64,000 nucleotides of DNA, taken from Austropuccinia psidii (taxonomy: Eukaryota; Basidiomycota; Pucciniomycetes; Pucciniales; Sphaerophragmiaceae). The notes under the pieces are model-generated. The model was not told the origin of the DNA. It worked only from the letters and a program-made list of their open reading frames with translations, and did no database searches. This document shows, piece by piece, positions 54,002 through 63,854 of the stretch. Every line of letters begins with the position of its first letter. Within the stretch, counting starts at the first letter, position 1. Location: positions 16,478,564 to 16,542,563 of the forward strand of contig JALGQZ010000009.1 in assembly GCA_023105745.1 (NCBI GenBank), written 5' to 3'. The position numbers were made by a program, and so were the translations under genes.

Positions 54002-54991
54002 GGTCTAAATGGCCTTTTTGGGCCATTTAGGCCCCCCATGGCCTCTATGGCAGGTGGGCCATAACCCATGACCCATGGTCCATGGGACCCTTAGGCCCCT
54101 TTTGGCATAAATCCAAGGGTGCCAACCACCAACCCTAAAGGCCAGGTGGGTCCCAAACCACAAGTGGGCCCCCAAAAATGACCAAAAGGACCTCAGGACC
54201 CAAATTGGCCAAGACACATATTGCCCATTTTCAACCACTAGGCTCTGACAACCACCAGAGTCCACCACCACAAGTCCAGGTAGCCTTCCCTTCCATTTGG
54301 GGGAATGACTCTCCTTCAACAATGTACTTTGTACCAAGGATTCAGGCATAGCGCATATATGGTATAATATACTATTATGCACCAATTTTGCTCAGCAATC
54401 CAATGGTGATGTTTTCAGGATCAAAGTATGCCATTCCAGTTAAAGTCCCCAAATCCATAACACATTTTGAAGAAAGTCTTTTCATTCATTCAGTCTTGCA
54501 ATCCCTGGGGGCTACCAGAAGACCATTTGAGGACCCCAACCACCTGGCCCTGCAAGGGTTAGGTTATAGTTTCTTTTCAGGATTATTCCAAAGGTAATAT
54601 CAAGAGGCTATCAATCATTCAATCAGTTTTCAAGGCATGGAGTACTTCAGTATTCCTTGGACAACTCAATTGGTCTATATAGGCAGTATTCAACCAATCT
54701 CCATGGCCTTGGCCCTTTTGTGCCAATTCACATTCCACTGTGGGAATTTCATCACAAAGTTCAATTCACAAGATTTCCAGATCTTCATTGACCCAAAAAG
54801 TCAATACAACCGGTGATCAACTCTCCAGGATCAGTCTTCACTTTTCACATATACTGTCCACCTTTTCTTCCCTGGGGACATTTTCCCCAGCTGATTAATA
54901 TATTGGATTTATTTTTATCCTTATTTTCTTTTCACTTATTAAATTAAATAATGATAATCTTAAGTCAGAAATTTGCACCTTTTCTTCATTG
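54002..54991 (+). repeat. 3' LTR of element F, second part
   Basis: From 54185 on it matches the 5' LTR (43425 onward). It stops inside caccttttcttca(t)tg, where element E is inserted; the rest should lie after E, outside the window. cattg (54987-54991) is the expected left target copy of E. Confidence 0.85.
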
Positions 54992-56424
54992 TGTCAGCCT
55001 GTGACTCAAGACCAGAACACAAGCATGACAGCCAAAATACCATAAACCAATGGTATAGCCAAGATACCACCAAAACATGGAGCTGAGCCAAATGAGCTCA
55101 AAAGGTATCAAAATAAAGAGGAAACTCACCTCTTTCTGAAAATATAAGTCCCATCACCATAGGACAAAGAATAACAAAGTTATTCCTGCTCAAAGTTGTT
55201 GCTGAGCATAAACCTTAATTTTCACCTCTCATCAAAAATCTAGAAGAAGAGGCTTAACCCCATCAAATGGGTATTTAAAATGAAGTTCTAAGTCAGGGCT
55301 ATCCAATGATACCAGCCAAACTGAGCTAGCACCAGTATTACTTGAGTTATGGTCAAATTCAGGCCAAATAAGGGTGAGCAAAACATTCACCTCTCATCTA
55401 ACTTCTACAGTTTTAGTGTGAGATACCTAAAGTGGGGTCTTTTTTTTTAAAAAAAAGGAATATCTGTTGGTGTCATCCATTTCCCCATAGCTCAACTAGA
55501 ACAAAAGTTATGGGGCAAATAAGCTCAATACAGCTTTCTGCCAAATCCATGCCTATGTACAAAAACCTTGTACATGGGATAACTTTGTCATATTTAATGA
55601 TAACCATACCAAGTTTGGTATCATTGTATAGAGCCTATACAGGGCTATCCAATTAACCAGATTTGAGAATGATATCTCGAAAACTGACACAGGTATGGCC
55701 ATTTGAAGGTTATATTCCCACAATATGGCCAATACAGCTGTATTATGACAGGATACAGTTGTACTCTTATTATGAGATGTCAAACAGAGGAAGAAGCATG
55801 TTAATACTTCAATACCTCATAATTCAGTCAATACTGGGGTCCCATACAGTTTCTGTACAGCATTCTACGCGTCATACACGTCAGAATCAGGCTGTGAGGT
55901 CCCCAGATGAAAATTTTCACCCTGTATTGGTTAAAACTGCCCAGATGAAGTTATAAAACCACATCTGAGCCCAATACAGGGTATACAGGCTGTTTTCAAA
56001 CCACAAGTCGGTCCTGGAGGGTGAAAATCTTCACTTCCTCTACGTGGAAAGGTCTAGCACCTTCTCCACCCCATTTCAGGATAAAAAGGAGGCTTTTCAC
56101 AGCCAGAATTGTCTCCTCATCCTGCTTTTGAATACCCTATGTAGTAAACTGTCAAAAACAGTTTTACTCTTGGGTAATAATCAGGTATACTCTTAATTTA
56201 AAGTATTTTAGTCTTTATTATTGTAACCCAACAGGTAAAGCTGCACCCAGGGCTTTCAGCAGCGCTCACCACCACTATATTCCTTATACTAAAGCCATCT
56301 TATTATTAGATTAAACCATCTTTAACTCTTATAAAAGTATTTTAAATCTTTATTTTCCATGTCACAGTCATAGTTAAGAGTTTTAAATACTTTTTAATAC
56401 TCTCATCATAGACTCAGCCTGACA
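54992..56424 (+). repeat. 5' LTR of element E (1433 bp)
   Basis: TGTCAG start and CCTGACA end, colinear with the other A-family LTRs. TATA-like GGATAAAAAGG is at 56079-56089. Two bZIP-like ACGTCA/GCGTCA sites lie in 55866-55882. The palindrome at 55942-55967 has lost pairing at three places (cagatgaagttat). Confidence 0.93.
56079..56089 (+). promoter_or_regulatory. TATA-like box in A-family LTR
   Basis: GGATAAAAAGG, kept in all A-family LTR copies (for example 32876-32886), about 115 bases after the palindrome. Transcription would start some 30 bases on, near cagccagaattg; inferred from position only. Confidence 0.5.
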
Positions 56425-56427
56425 TCT

Positions 56428-56440
56428 TGGGGGCCTGGCC
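56428..56440 (+). other. Primer binding site, element E
   Basis: TGGGGGCCTGGCC, 3 bases after the LTR, as in element A. The first seven bases equal a tRNA-Pro type site. Confidence 0.6.
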
Positions 56441-57013
56441 GTGTTTTAAAACCTTTTGGACTTATTACAAGTGAGTTTTTCTCTTTCTATCATTTATTGA
56501 CACTTGTTTTATCTTTTTAGGCATCAGTTCTTCTTGAAAATATATTTTATATATTTTTTCACTTTTTATTTAAAATACTCATATTTTAATAAGAGTATCT
56601 GTCACGTGGCTAATAACCACAAAACCAGTATTTTTTTGGCGTGTTTTGTATATAAAAACACTTTTAAGCCACTAATTCAGTCTTAATTCTTAATTGAATC
56701 AAGACAGCTCATACTGATAAACCAACAGTTGAGGCGTGTTTTGGCACATTGTTAACTCAATTGCCTTTTAATACACCATCTTTGACAGATTATATTTGCT
56801 AACTACAAGTATTCTGTAAGATATTGGTTTACAAACAGTCTACCACATATCAATAAGCTGTATTTTTGACATGGAATTGTTAATTCAATTACACTGTCAT
56901 CATACAAGGGCATATTGTAATAATATACAATCCCAGAGGCCATTCTTAGACGTGCAAAACCAGCCTTTTAAGAAGTCTTAACTGACATAAGCCCTCTTTT
57001 CCTGCTTGATTCA
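56441..57013 (+). other. Leader of element E
   Basis: AT-rich 5' untranslated region matching 5837-6426 in reverse. No coding frame supported. Confidence 0.55.
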
Positions 57014-57314
57014 GTGGAAGAAAATTTCATACCACTTGAGACCCAGTCACAGGCCAACACACCAGTGACACCCTCAGAACCAGAGGGCAGCAAGCGCAAA
57101 GGAAAAACACTTAGTGAAGGCCTCATTACAGCCAAAAAGTGGACACCAATAGCCACTCAGAGGAGTAGAAAACCACGAAACTCTGCTTCAATACAAGGTA
57201 AACCAACCTTGACCACTTGTACAGGAAAGATTACAATTCTTAACCCAATTGTAACCTCTAAAGGCAAACTGCCCATATCAGCAGATAAAAAATTTGTACA
57301 AGGCACAGTCAAAG
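57014..57314 (+). CDS. Leader exon of the embedded GWNP protein, element E
   Basis: Starts MEENFIPLETQSQANTPVTP, basic in the middle, ending GTVK plus one base of the next codon at 57314. The donor is AAAG|GTAAAG at 57315 and the acceptor CCTCAG at 57377-57382; the 68-bp intron has the size of the SNF2 introns. Joined to 57383-58083 the phase is kept and a protein of about 334 residues results. Without splicing the frame ends at 57361. I recall annotated proteins in Austropuccinia psidii that join these two parts, which agrees, but this was not checked. Confidence 0.6.
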
Positions 57315-57362
57315 GTAAAGACCCTAAGAACATAAAGTTTTTGACTGCTTGCAAATACTGAT

Positions 57363-58856
57363 ATGTCCCCTGCATACCTCAGAGACCTTGGCTTCCAAAG
57401 GAACCAGCCAGAGGACAGAGAAGGCTTATCCAGAACCAGAATACCTGGAAGAGGACACCTTGGACACAGTGGTGGATGGCAAAACAATGAGGGAGATAAT
57501 ATCAACCTTGCCATTAACACTCCAACACAACAGGAACCTCAAACCAGAGGAATGGAAGGATATGGATCAAGTTCTTCAGCTCCACCAACTCCTCAAAGAT
57601 TTATTTCAATGGAGCATGGAAAACAAAAGGTTCAACCTGGCAAGTCACTGGGCAGAATTTGGAGCAAGTTGCCAGAAGATCTGTCTCAAAGAGATAGACT
57701 TCAAAGACCTGATGGTAATCACAAAAGGTTGGAATCCTACCAGGCAGTTCAGACTCCTGGAGGCAAGGGCACAGAGGATAAGGGAGAATCAAGCCACTAT
57801 CCAAGCTATAGAAGAACAGTTAACCCAGACAGGGCCTACTCAGATTCCTTCAGGCTCACAAGAAGCAGGCCAAATCAGCTCTCCAGTGGCTTCACACCAT
57901 TCAGAAACCAGAAGATCAGTGGCCAAGAGTCACCATTCTTCACAATTCCAGGAAGTTTCCAGGAGAAGACAAGGAAACAAGGGCAAGAACAAAACCTCCT
58001 TCAACCAGGGGAGGAAAGAGTCAGACCCCATGATCCACAAGCTGTTAGATTTGGTAAAAGAAGTACACAAGAACCAGAAGTAGTTGTAAACCACTTTGGA
58101 ATCAGTAGGCCTAGTAATAGAAACATTACCCCCACTCAGACTGAACACAACATTGTCACATCTGAGAGTAACATCAACAGTGATACACTGTGGTTACAAA
58201 TGTCCCAATATGCTGAGCAATCTGCAAAACAGTTTGAAGAAGTTGAAGCTGGCCAAGAGAGGATGAGAAATACTCAAGCCTCCTTGGAACAGATAGTTAT
58301 GAACCTTCAGGAAGGATACGCTCAGCTGAGCAAAGCCTCTGAAGAAACCAACAAAAGACTGAATCAAGTCTTTGAAGAACAACACCACAGCACAAGGGAC
58401 AGGGAGTGTCTTGTTCAAGACATTAACAAATTGTTTAATGCCCACCATAGCTTGAAGCCCCAGCTTCAAGGCCAAGTTATGGATAATCCATATCAACCAG
58501 ATGCCATCAAACCAGATGCTATGCTGATGAATAAAGCAAGATCCCCATCACCATACCAGGATGGAGATGGCATGTCTTATTCAGAAAAGGAAGCCTTGAA
58601 ACAGCTTCCTGAGGCCTCAAGGTGGCCCAAATTCTCTGGATCAGGAGAATATGATCATATGGAACTCATAGATTATATTGATGGACTCTTCATTTATGTA
58701 CCAAGCACACCATATTACTGGATTACTGCTAGATTAAATACAGCATTGAAAGGTCATGCTAGTATATGGTACACAGAAATGAAAGAAATCCATGGCAGAA
58801 GAAACTGGCCATGGTGGAAGAGTCAAATCATCCAAAAGTACAGTAATGGAACTTAG
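57363..58856 (+). CDS. Gag N-terminal and capsid part, element E
   Basis: Starts MSPAYLRDLGFQRNQPEDRE, with its ATG inside the predicted leader intron (57315-57382), so this product would need unspliced RNA. Residues 1-240 are polar and disorder-like (overlap with the embedded frame). About 270-370 is a coiled-coil-like segment (ERMRNTQASLEQIVMNLQEG), and 400-495 is the first part of the capsid (WPKFSGSGEYDHMELIDYID, GHASIWYTEMKEIHGRRNWP). A TAG at 58854-58856 replaces Trp (element A reads GTWIWQ), a G-to-A change. Confidence 0.75.
   Translation: MSPAYLRDLGFQRNQPEDREGLSRTRIPGRGHLGHSGGWQNNEGDNINLAINTPTQQEPQTRGMEGYGSSSSAPPTPQRFISMEHGKQKVQPGKSLGRIWSKLPEDLSQRDRLQRPDGNHKRLESYQAVQTPGGKGTEDKGESSHYPSYRRTVNPDRAYSDSFRLTRSRPNQLSSGFTPFRNQKISGQESPFFTIPGSFQEKTRKQGQEQNLLQPGEERVRPHDPQAVRFGKRSTQEPEVVVNHFGISRPSNRNITPTQTEHNIVTSESNINSDTLWLQMSQYAEQSAKQFEEVEAGQERMRNTQASLEQIVMNLQEGYAQLSKASEETNKRLNQVFEEQHHSTRDRECLVQDINKLFNAHHSLKPQLQGQVMDNPYQPDAIKPDAMLMNKARSPSPYQDGDGMSYSEKEALKQLPEASRWPKFSGSGEYDHMELIDYIDGLFIYVPSTPYYWITARLNTALKGHASIWYTEMKEIHGRRNWPWWKSQIIQKYSNGT
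57383..58083 (+). CDS. Embedded second-frame ORF in gag (GWNP protein), element E
   Basis: Second exon, from ETLASKGTSQRTEK to VKEVHKNQK. Helical parts EEWKDMDQVLQLHQLLKDLF, FNLASHWAEFGASCQKICLK and VITKGWNPTRQFRLLEARAQ, then the charged helix RENQATIQAIEEQLTQTG and a Ser/His/Arg-rich tail. It overlaps the gag frame 57363-58856 over its whole length, about 700 bases open in two frames. In composition this frame looks more like a folded protein than the gag frame does over the same bases. Related frames exist in A, B and C. Function unknown: it could be the true matrix-like N-terminus of gag reached by splicing, or a separate accessory protein. Confidence 0.6.
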
Positions 58857-60623
58857 ATATGGCAAAAGACCATGTCATTTGAAAATGACAAGTACTATGT
58901 GGACAAAGGTCCATATGAGTGGTGTCTTAGACAGTCCAAGAGACTGAAAGCCATTGATCCTCAGATGAACATCCAGATGAGGAACCATAAACTTCTGACA
59001 CAACTTCCAGGAGAGCTAGAGCATGAAGTAAAATGCAGATGCAACCAAAATTGCACTCTAGATGACTTTGCTAACACCTTACAAGACATAAGGAAAAAGA
59101 CTGATATAGGGAAATTCACCCCATATAGGAGCAATAGTTTCAAAGAGAAACAACCTCTCAGGGTAGAGTTTCAAGGCACGCCTAGAGAGAAAGTGGCAGA
59201 AGTTGAAAAGAAGAAAAATTCTTGTCACAATTGTGGTTCAACAGAACACTATGCCAACAACTGTCCAAAGGCAAAGAAAATGGTCTATGCCATTGAGAAA
59301 ATCCCAGAGGAGGAATCCCCAACAGAGGATTCTGAGTCAGACTCTATGGGTAATTCCATTAGAGAACTATCTGATGATGTCAAAGACCCAAGAGAAGAAT
59401 TTCTAGTGGAATACCAAGAGGAAACCCCACTAGAAATTCAGGACATACAGTTGGAAGCAGGCATGCCACAGGACACTGCCAACAAAAACTTGTGCAAACA
59501 CACACACAATGCACAAACATTCCTGGTTACACCAACCAAAGGAATGGCATACATACATGAAACAGCCACAAAGATGACTATATGTATTGACAATGCTCAA
59601 CATTCAATTATAATTGACAGTGGAGCACACTGCTCCATAGTGGCCAGAAACTATCTGGATACCCACTTCCCAAACTGGGAAAAACAGCTCTTGCCCACTA
59701 AGGCAAAGAACTTTAAAAGTGCATCAGGGGAGATGACTTCCATTGGGACGATTATCAAAGAGATAATTATACCCCACAGGAAGGGTAATATCAGACTCAA
59801 CCCAGAGTTTGTAGTGCTTGATAATGCCCACATCCAAGGATTTTTACTGGGAACAGATGACCAGAGGATGTATGGCATAGACATTTACAACAGTAAAAAT
59901 AGGCACATCACCATTGGCACTAACAAGGAAAAGAAATTTTCACTTGATATATACCAGATAACTTCTCAAGATCCACTAGAAGAACTTCTGAAGGAATTCA
60001 GAGAGGGACAGTTTAGCACTACCCTCACCAGTAAACAAAAACTGAGTTTACTGAAGATGCTGAGAAAGAACAGACCAGAATTTGCCATTGGTGCAGAACC
60101 ATTAGGCAAGATCAAAGGCCATGATATAGAACTATATCTGGATGTGGAAAGGCCTTATCCACCCATTCTTAGGAGACCTCCTTATCCAGCAAGCCTGGAA
60201 ACCAGGAAAGAAATTGAGAAACATATAAATGAACTCCTGGATATGGATGTCATCAGGAAGATTGGATATAATGAAATAGTGGAAATCACCACCCCTGTCC
60301 TAATCACCTGGCATGATGGCAAGTCTAGACTGTGTGGAGATTTCAGAGTTCTGAATAACTACACAAAAGCAGACAGGTACCCTATACCCAGGATACCCCT
60401 TACCTCCGATAAACTGGCAAAAGCCAAATACATAACCAAAATGGATTGTATGAAAGCCTTCCACCAAAATAGAGTTAAACCAAACTCCATGAAAATACTC
60501 AGAATAATATGCCATATGGGCATATATGAGTATACCAGGATGCCATTTGGCATCAAAAATGCACCAGCCCATTTCCAAAGGATGATGGACACCATATTTC
60601 AAGATGAAATATTGGAAGGCTAG
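58857..60623 (+). CDS. Gag end, protease and reverse transcriptase, element E
   Basis: Same frame as the gag above, read after the TAG. RLKAIDPQMNIQMRNHKLLT, CCHC knuckle CHNCGSTEHYANNC, acidic linker, retropepsin triplet DSG (IIIDSGAHCSIVARNYLDTH), GFLLGTDDQRMYGIDIYNSK, then RT with PPYPASLETRKEIEKHINEL, VLITWHDGKSRLCGDFRVLN, RYPIPRIP, MKAFHQN and MPFGIKNAPAHFQRMMD. There is no stop between gag and protease, unlike B and C. It ends at TAG (60621-60623) in place of the Trp before YIDD. Confidence 0.88.
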   Translation: MWQKTMSFENDKYYVDKGPYEWCLRQSKRLKAIDPQMNIQMRNHKLLTQLPGELEHEVKCRCNQNCTLDDFANTLQDIRKKTDIGKFTPYRSNSFKEKQPLRVEFQGTPREKVAEVEKKKNSCHNCGSTEHYANNCPKAKKMVYAIEKIPEEESPTEDSESDSMGNSIRELSDDVKDPREEFLVEYQEETPLEIQDIQLEAGMPQDTANKNLCKHTHNAQTFLVTPTKGMAYIHETATKMTICIDNAQHSIIIDSGAHCSIVARNYLDTHFPNWEKQLLPTKAKNFKSASGEMTSIGTIIKEIIIPHRKGNIRLNPEFVVLDNAHIQGFLLGTDDQRMYGIDIYNSKNRHITIGTNKEKKFSLDIYQITSQDPLEELLKEFREGQFSTTLTSKQKLSLLKMLRKNRPEFAIGAEPLGKIKGHDIELYLDVERPYPPILRRPPYPASLETRKEIEKHINELLDMDVIRKIGYNEIVEITTPVLITWHDGKSRLCGDFRVLNNYTKADRYPIPRIPLTSDKLAKAKYITKMDCMKAFHQNRVKPNSMKILRIICHMGIYEYTRMPFGIKNAPAHFQRMMDTIFQDEILEG

Positions 60624-60786
60624 ATGGTAGTATATATCAATGATATCATTATATACTCAGAGACATGGGAAGACCATGTACAATACATAGACAGAGTGCT
60701 AAGTAAATGTACACCCATGATTCTGAAAATTTTACTTAAAAAGTCTAATTTTGGCCAACAAGCGCTACTAGCCCTAGGACACAAAC
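60621..60786 (+). pseudogene. Reverse transcriptase active-site region, element E
   Basis: After the TAG the frame reads MVVYINDIIIYSETWEDHVQ: the catalytic YIDD is YIND, so a catalytic Asp is lost. It continues to LALGH and is cut by the solo LTR at 60787. Confidence 0.85.
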
Positions 60787-62624
60787 TGTGAGCCTTAGAG
60801 GTAGTTTCATATACCCAAAAGACCACAAATACAAAAATAACATATTAATATAAATAAAATAAATTTATTTATATTATTAAAATAAAAATCAAAATATAAA
60901 TATAAAATTATATTAAAAATAAAAAATTAATTACAATTTAAAAATAAACATACATAAAATTTTGTAAGTATAAAATTACATTTATACTTGAGAAAATTAA
61001 GTAAAAATGAAATTTTAACAAAATTGTGAAAAAATAAATAAATTTGGAAAAAAGTTATATAAAAATTATCATAACTTTTTATCCAATAAATAAACACATA
61101 AAATTTATTTCACCATTGGATTCCTCATAAAAAATCAGGTGGGGTCACCTCTGAGTGAAATTCTTGTAACTCAACTCTAAATAAGCTTAAATTAAGTTTT
61201 TAGTATTTTCAATACAAAAGTTGAAAATCCTCAAAACCTTAATTTAATTCACACCACATGTGGTGTTAACCATCAATTTTTGTGTTAAAATTGAGGTGTT
61301 GTGTTTAGTTTAGAAGTTATGAGGAATTAAAGTATTTTCAATTGAATTCAATTGAAATGTCAAAATGTGCGCGTGTATTACATAAGTGAACTTTGATTTA
61401 CATGTGAGGTGTCAATTATTACTGTATTGTACTGTACAATTGAATTGAATTACATATGCAAATTATAAGTATAATACATGATGAGGAATTAAAGGAAAAA
61501 TAAAATTGGAAAGATTAAATTTGGGGGGGAAAAGGAACTCCAGCTCTAAGGGGGAGCTAGACCCCCAAAATCCTTGCTGACAGGCGTGGGATGTCAAAAT
61601 TCACGCAAAAGTTCATCACTTTTGGCCTGGAATTGAGCTACAGGGTCCGTGAACTCAATTGATGATGAGGTTTTGATACCAACTGGGGTAGTTTTAGCTG
61701 TTGCCAAGAGGGTAAAACTACCCTTAAGATAAAACAATCATAGTAAAAACAGTTTTAACTGGTTTCTACGCCTCTGACACACATTCTGACGTGTTTTGAA
61801 GGCTCTAGGCCTGGTATTGCTATAGTAATGGCTGATTTAAGGGTCTAAAATGGCTAAAAATGGCTAAAAATGGCTTAAACCAGCCCTTTTTTGGTCTAAA
61901 CCAGGGTTCAATGATGCCATAATTGGCTTTTCTGTTGTCAGACTGTTTTTCACGACTGACAAGAGTAAATTTTACTTTTGGAGTAAGAGAATTGATGGCT
62001 ATAAAAGAATGTCTTCTTTGCCCCACTTTTCTCTTCATGTTAGAATCTTTTCCTTTTATTAATTAGTTTAAAACTGTTAAACCAATCAATAAAAGATTCC
62101 AACCACCCTTTTTAAATCGTTTTGAACCTTTTAACCACGTGAAAAAATCATTATAATCATTGTTTGTAACTCTTATAATCATTTTTACCCCTGAACCACC
62201 CCATAAGTGAATTAAAGCATCTTTCATCACTGTTAACTTTGTCACTTTGTTTCCAAATTCACTCTGGTCACTTTTGGGCGTGTTTTCTCTTTAATATTCT
62301 TTTTAAAGACTTTGTTCTTTAATTAACTGCTTGCAGTTCTTTGCTCAATTAATTCCAATTGAAATTGCTCTTGAAGAAATTTCTTTTGTAGCCTTAAAAT
62401 ATCTCTTGTAGAGTATTTTTGGGATAAATTTTTATTGTTGGTAAAACAATAAATTTTTATAATATTATTGTTTTATACTAATAAAGTTATAAACAATAAA
62501 ATTAGCGTGTTTTCTCTTAAAAATAATATTTCTTACTATTTTTAACTGAATTTTACCTTATACAAATTTTGAGGACAGGAAAAGTACTTGATTTTTAATC
62601 AAAGTTTCATATCCACACCTTACA
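60787..62624 (+). repeat. Solo LTR of the C family inserted in the RT of element E
   Basis: 1838 bp, TGTGAGCCTTAGAGG to CACACCTTACA, flanked by the perfect 5-bp duplication caaac (60782-60786 and 62625-62629). Reverse orientation relative to the LTR 22542-24364, which it matches along its length. AT-rich near 60830-61080. No internal sequence. The RT of E resumes directly after it. Confidence 0.95.
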
Positions 62625-63854
62625 CAAACTCTCAGGTCTTAGTCTGGCAATTAACAAGAATAAAGTAGCAGCAGTACTGCAAAAGCCAGTACCAAAGAGC
62701 ATCAAAGAGATGCAATCTTTCCTTGGGTTTGCTAGCTATTATAGAAACCACATCAAGAATTTTGCCCATATAACTAGTAGTTTATACAAGTTGTGTTCAA
62801 AAGATGTAGTTTTTGAAATCACCAAGGAAAGGAGGGATGCATATGAGAGGATCAAATATGAACTTGCTAATGCACCTGTTCTCATCTTGCCTGACTTTTA
62901 ACTACCATTCAAGCTATATATATATATGCAGCATGTAGCCAAGGCTTAGTAGCAGCCCTTCACCAAAGACAAATTGTGGATGGTGAACCATGAGAGGGAG
63001 TAATTTGTTACATCTCTAGGCAACTGAAAGATTCAGAAGCCAGGTATGGGGCCACCCAGACTGAATGCCTATCTCTAGTCTGGGCTCTAGAAAAACTCCA
63101 TTATTATTTGGAGGGTGCAGTCTTTGAAGTCTATACAGACTGCACAGCCTTGAAGTCTTTACTAAACATGAAGACTACAAATAGACACATGCTGAGATGG
63201 CAAATAGCAATCCAGGAGTATAGAGGGAACATGACCATCATATACAAAGAAGGTAAAAGTCATACCAATGCAGATGGCTTCGGCAGATGGCCACTGGACA
63301 ATGTCAAAAGCAATCCAGCTTATGACCCTGAAGTTGCAGCTAAAATCCCCATCCATTCCATGGAAATAGATAGAAAGAAAAACTTCAGATTCTGTGAATG
63401 GGCACCAGAAAGTGGTAACCTTGACAGTGGAAACACTGATTCAGAAGGAACAGAAACTTCCATACTGGGAATAAGTTCCTCAGAACGGCACAATGAATTC
63501 TTTAGTGCAGTACAGAAGTCTTATGCCAAACACAAACAGTGTAGCATACTACTCCAACTCCTTCAACAAAAGCTCAGGAGTCCAAAACTGGAAGCCCAGC
63601 TGGAAGAACCCTGGTTGAGGGCCTATAAGGATAACAAGTTTTTCCTTATAGATGGCCTGCTCTACCACAGAGAAAAGCACACAAGTGCCATCAAAGTGGT
63701 AGACAGAGACCACATTTCATTGATCCTGAAAGAATGCCATGAATTACCCTATATGGGACACATGAGTGAGGACAGGACCAAAGAGAGGGTAGCAAGCACA
63801 GCTTGGTGGCCCAAGTGGGAACAAGAGTTGAGTGAATACATCAACACTTGTTAA
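62625..63854 (+). pseudogene. RT thumb, RNase H and integrase zinc finger, element E
   Basis: [43 protein letters not shown] at about 62899 (DFELPF in A reads DF-stop-LPF), then shifted RNase H pieces around 62930-63060. From 63108 the frame is open: [50 protein letters not shown], a long linker with [20 protein letters not shown], and the finger [20 protein letters not shown] ... YINTC, ending at TAA. Confidence 0.83.

Larger units (their letters stand above)
43425..54991 (+). mobile_element. Degenerate chromovirus F (two joined partial copies)
   Basis: Plus strand: truncated 5' LTR (43425-44427), gag, protease and RT to 47987; an A-family LTR fragment (47988-49326); then RT from the KASK motif again, RNase H, integrase, 3' region, polypurine tract and 3' LTR (52213-52546 and 54002-54991). 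The second RT start repeats sequence already present at 47473-47987, so two element copies meet at the LTR fragment. The 3' LTR is interrupted by a solo LTR and then by element E. Confidence 0.8.
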
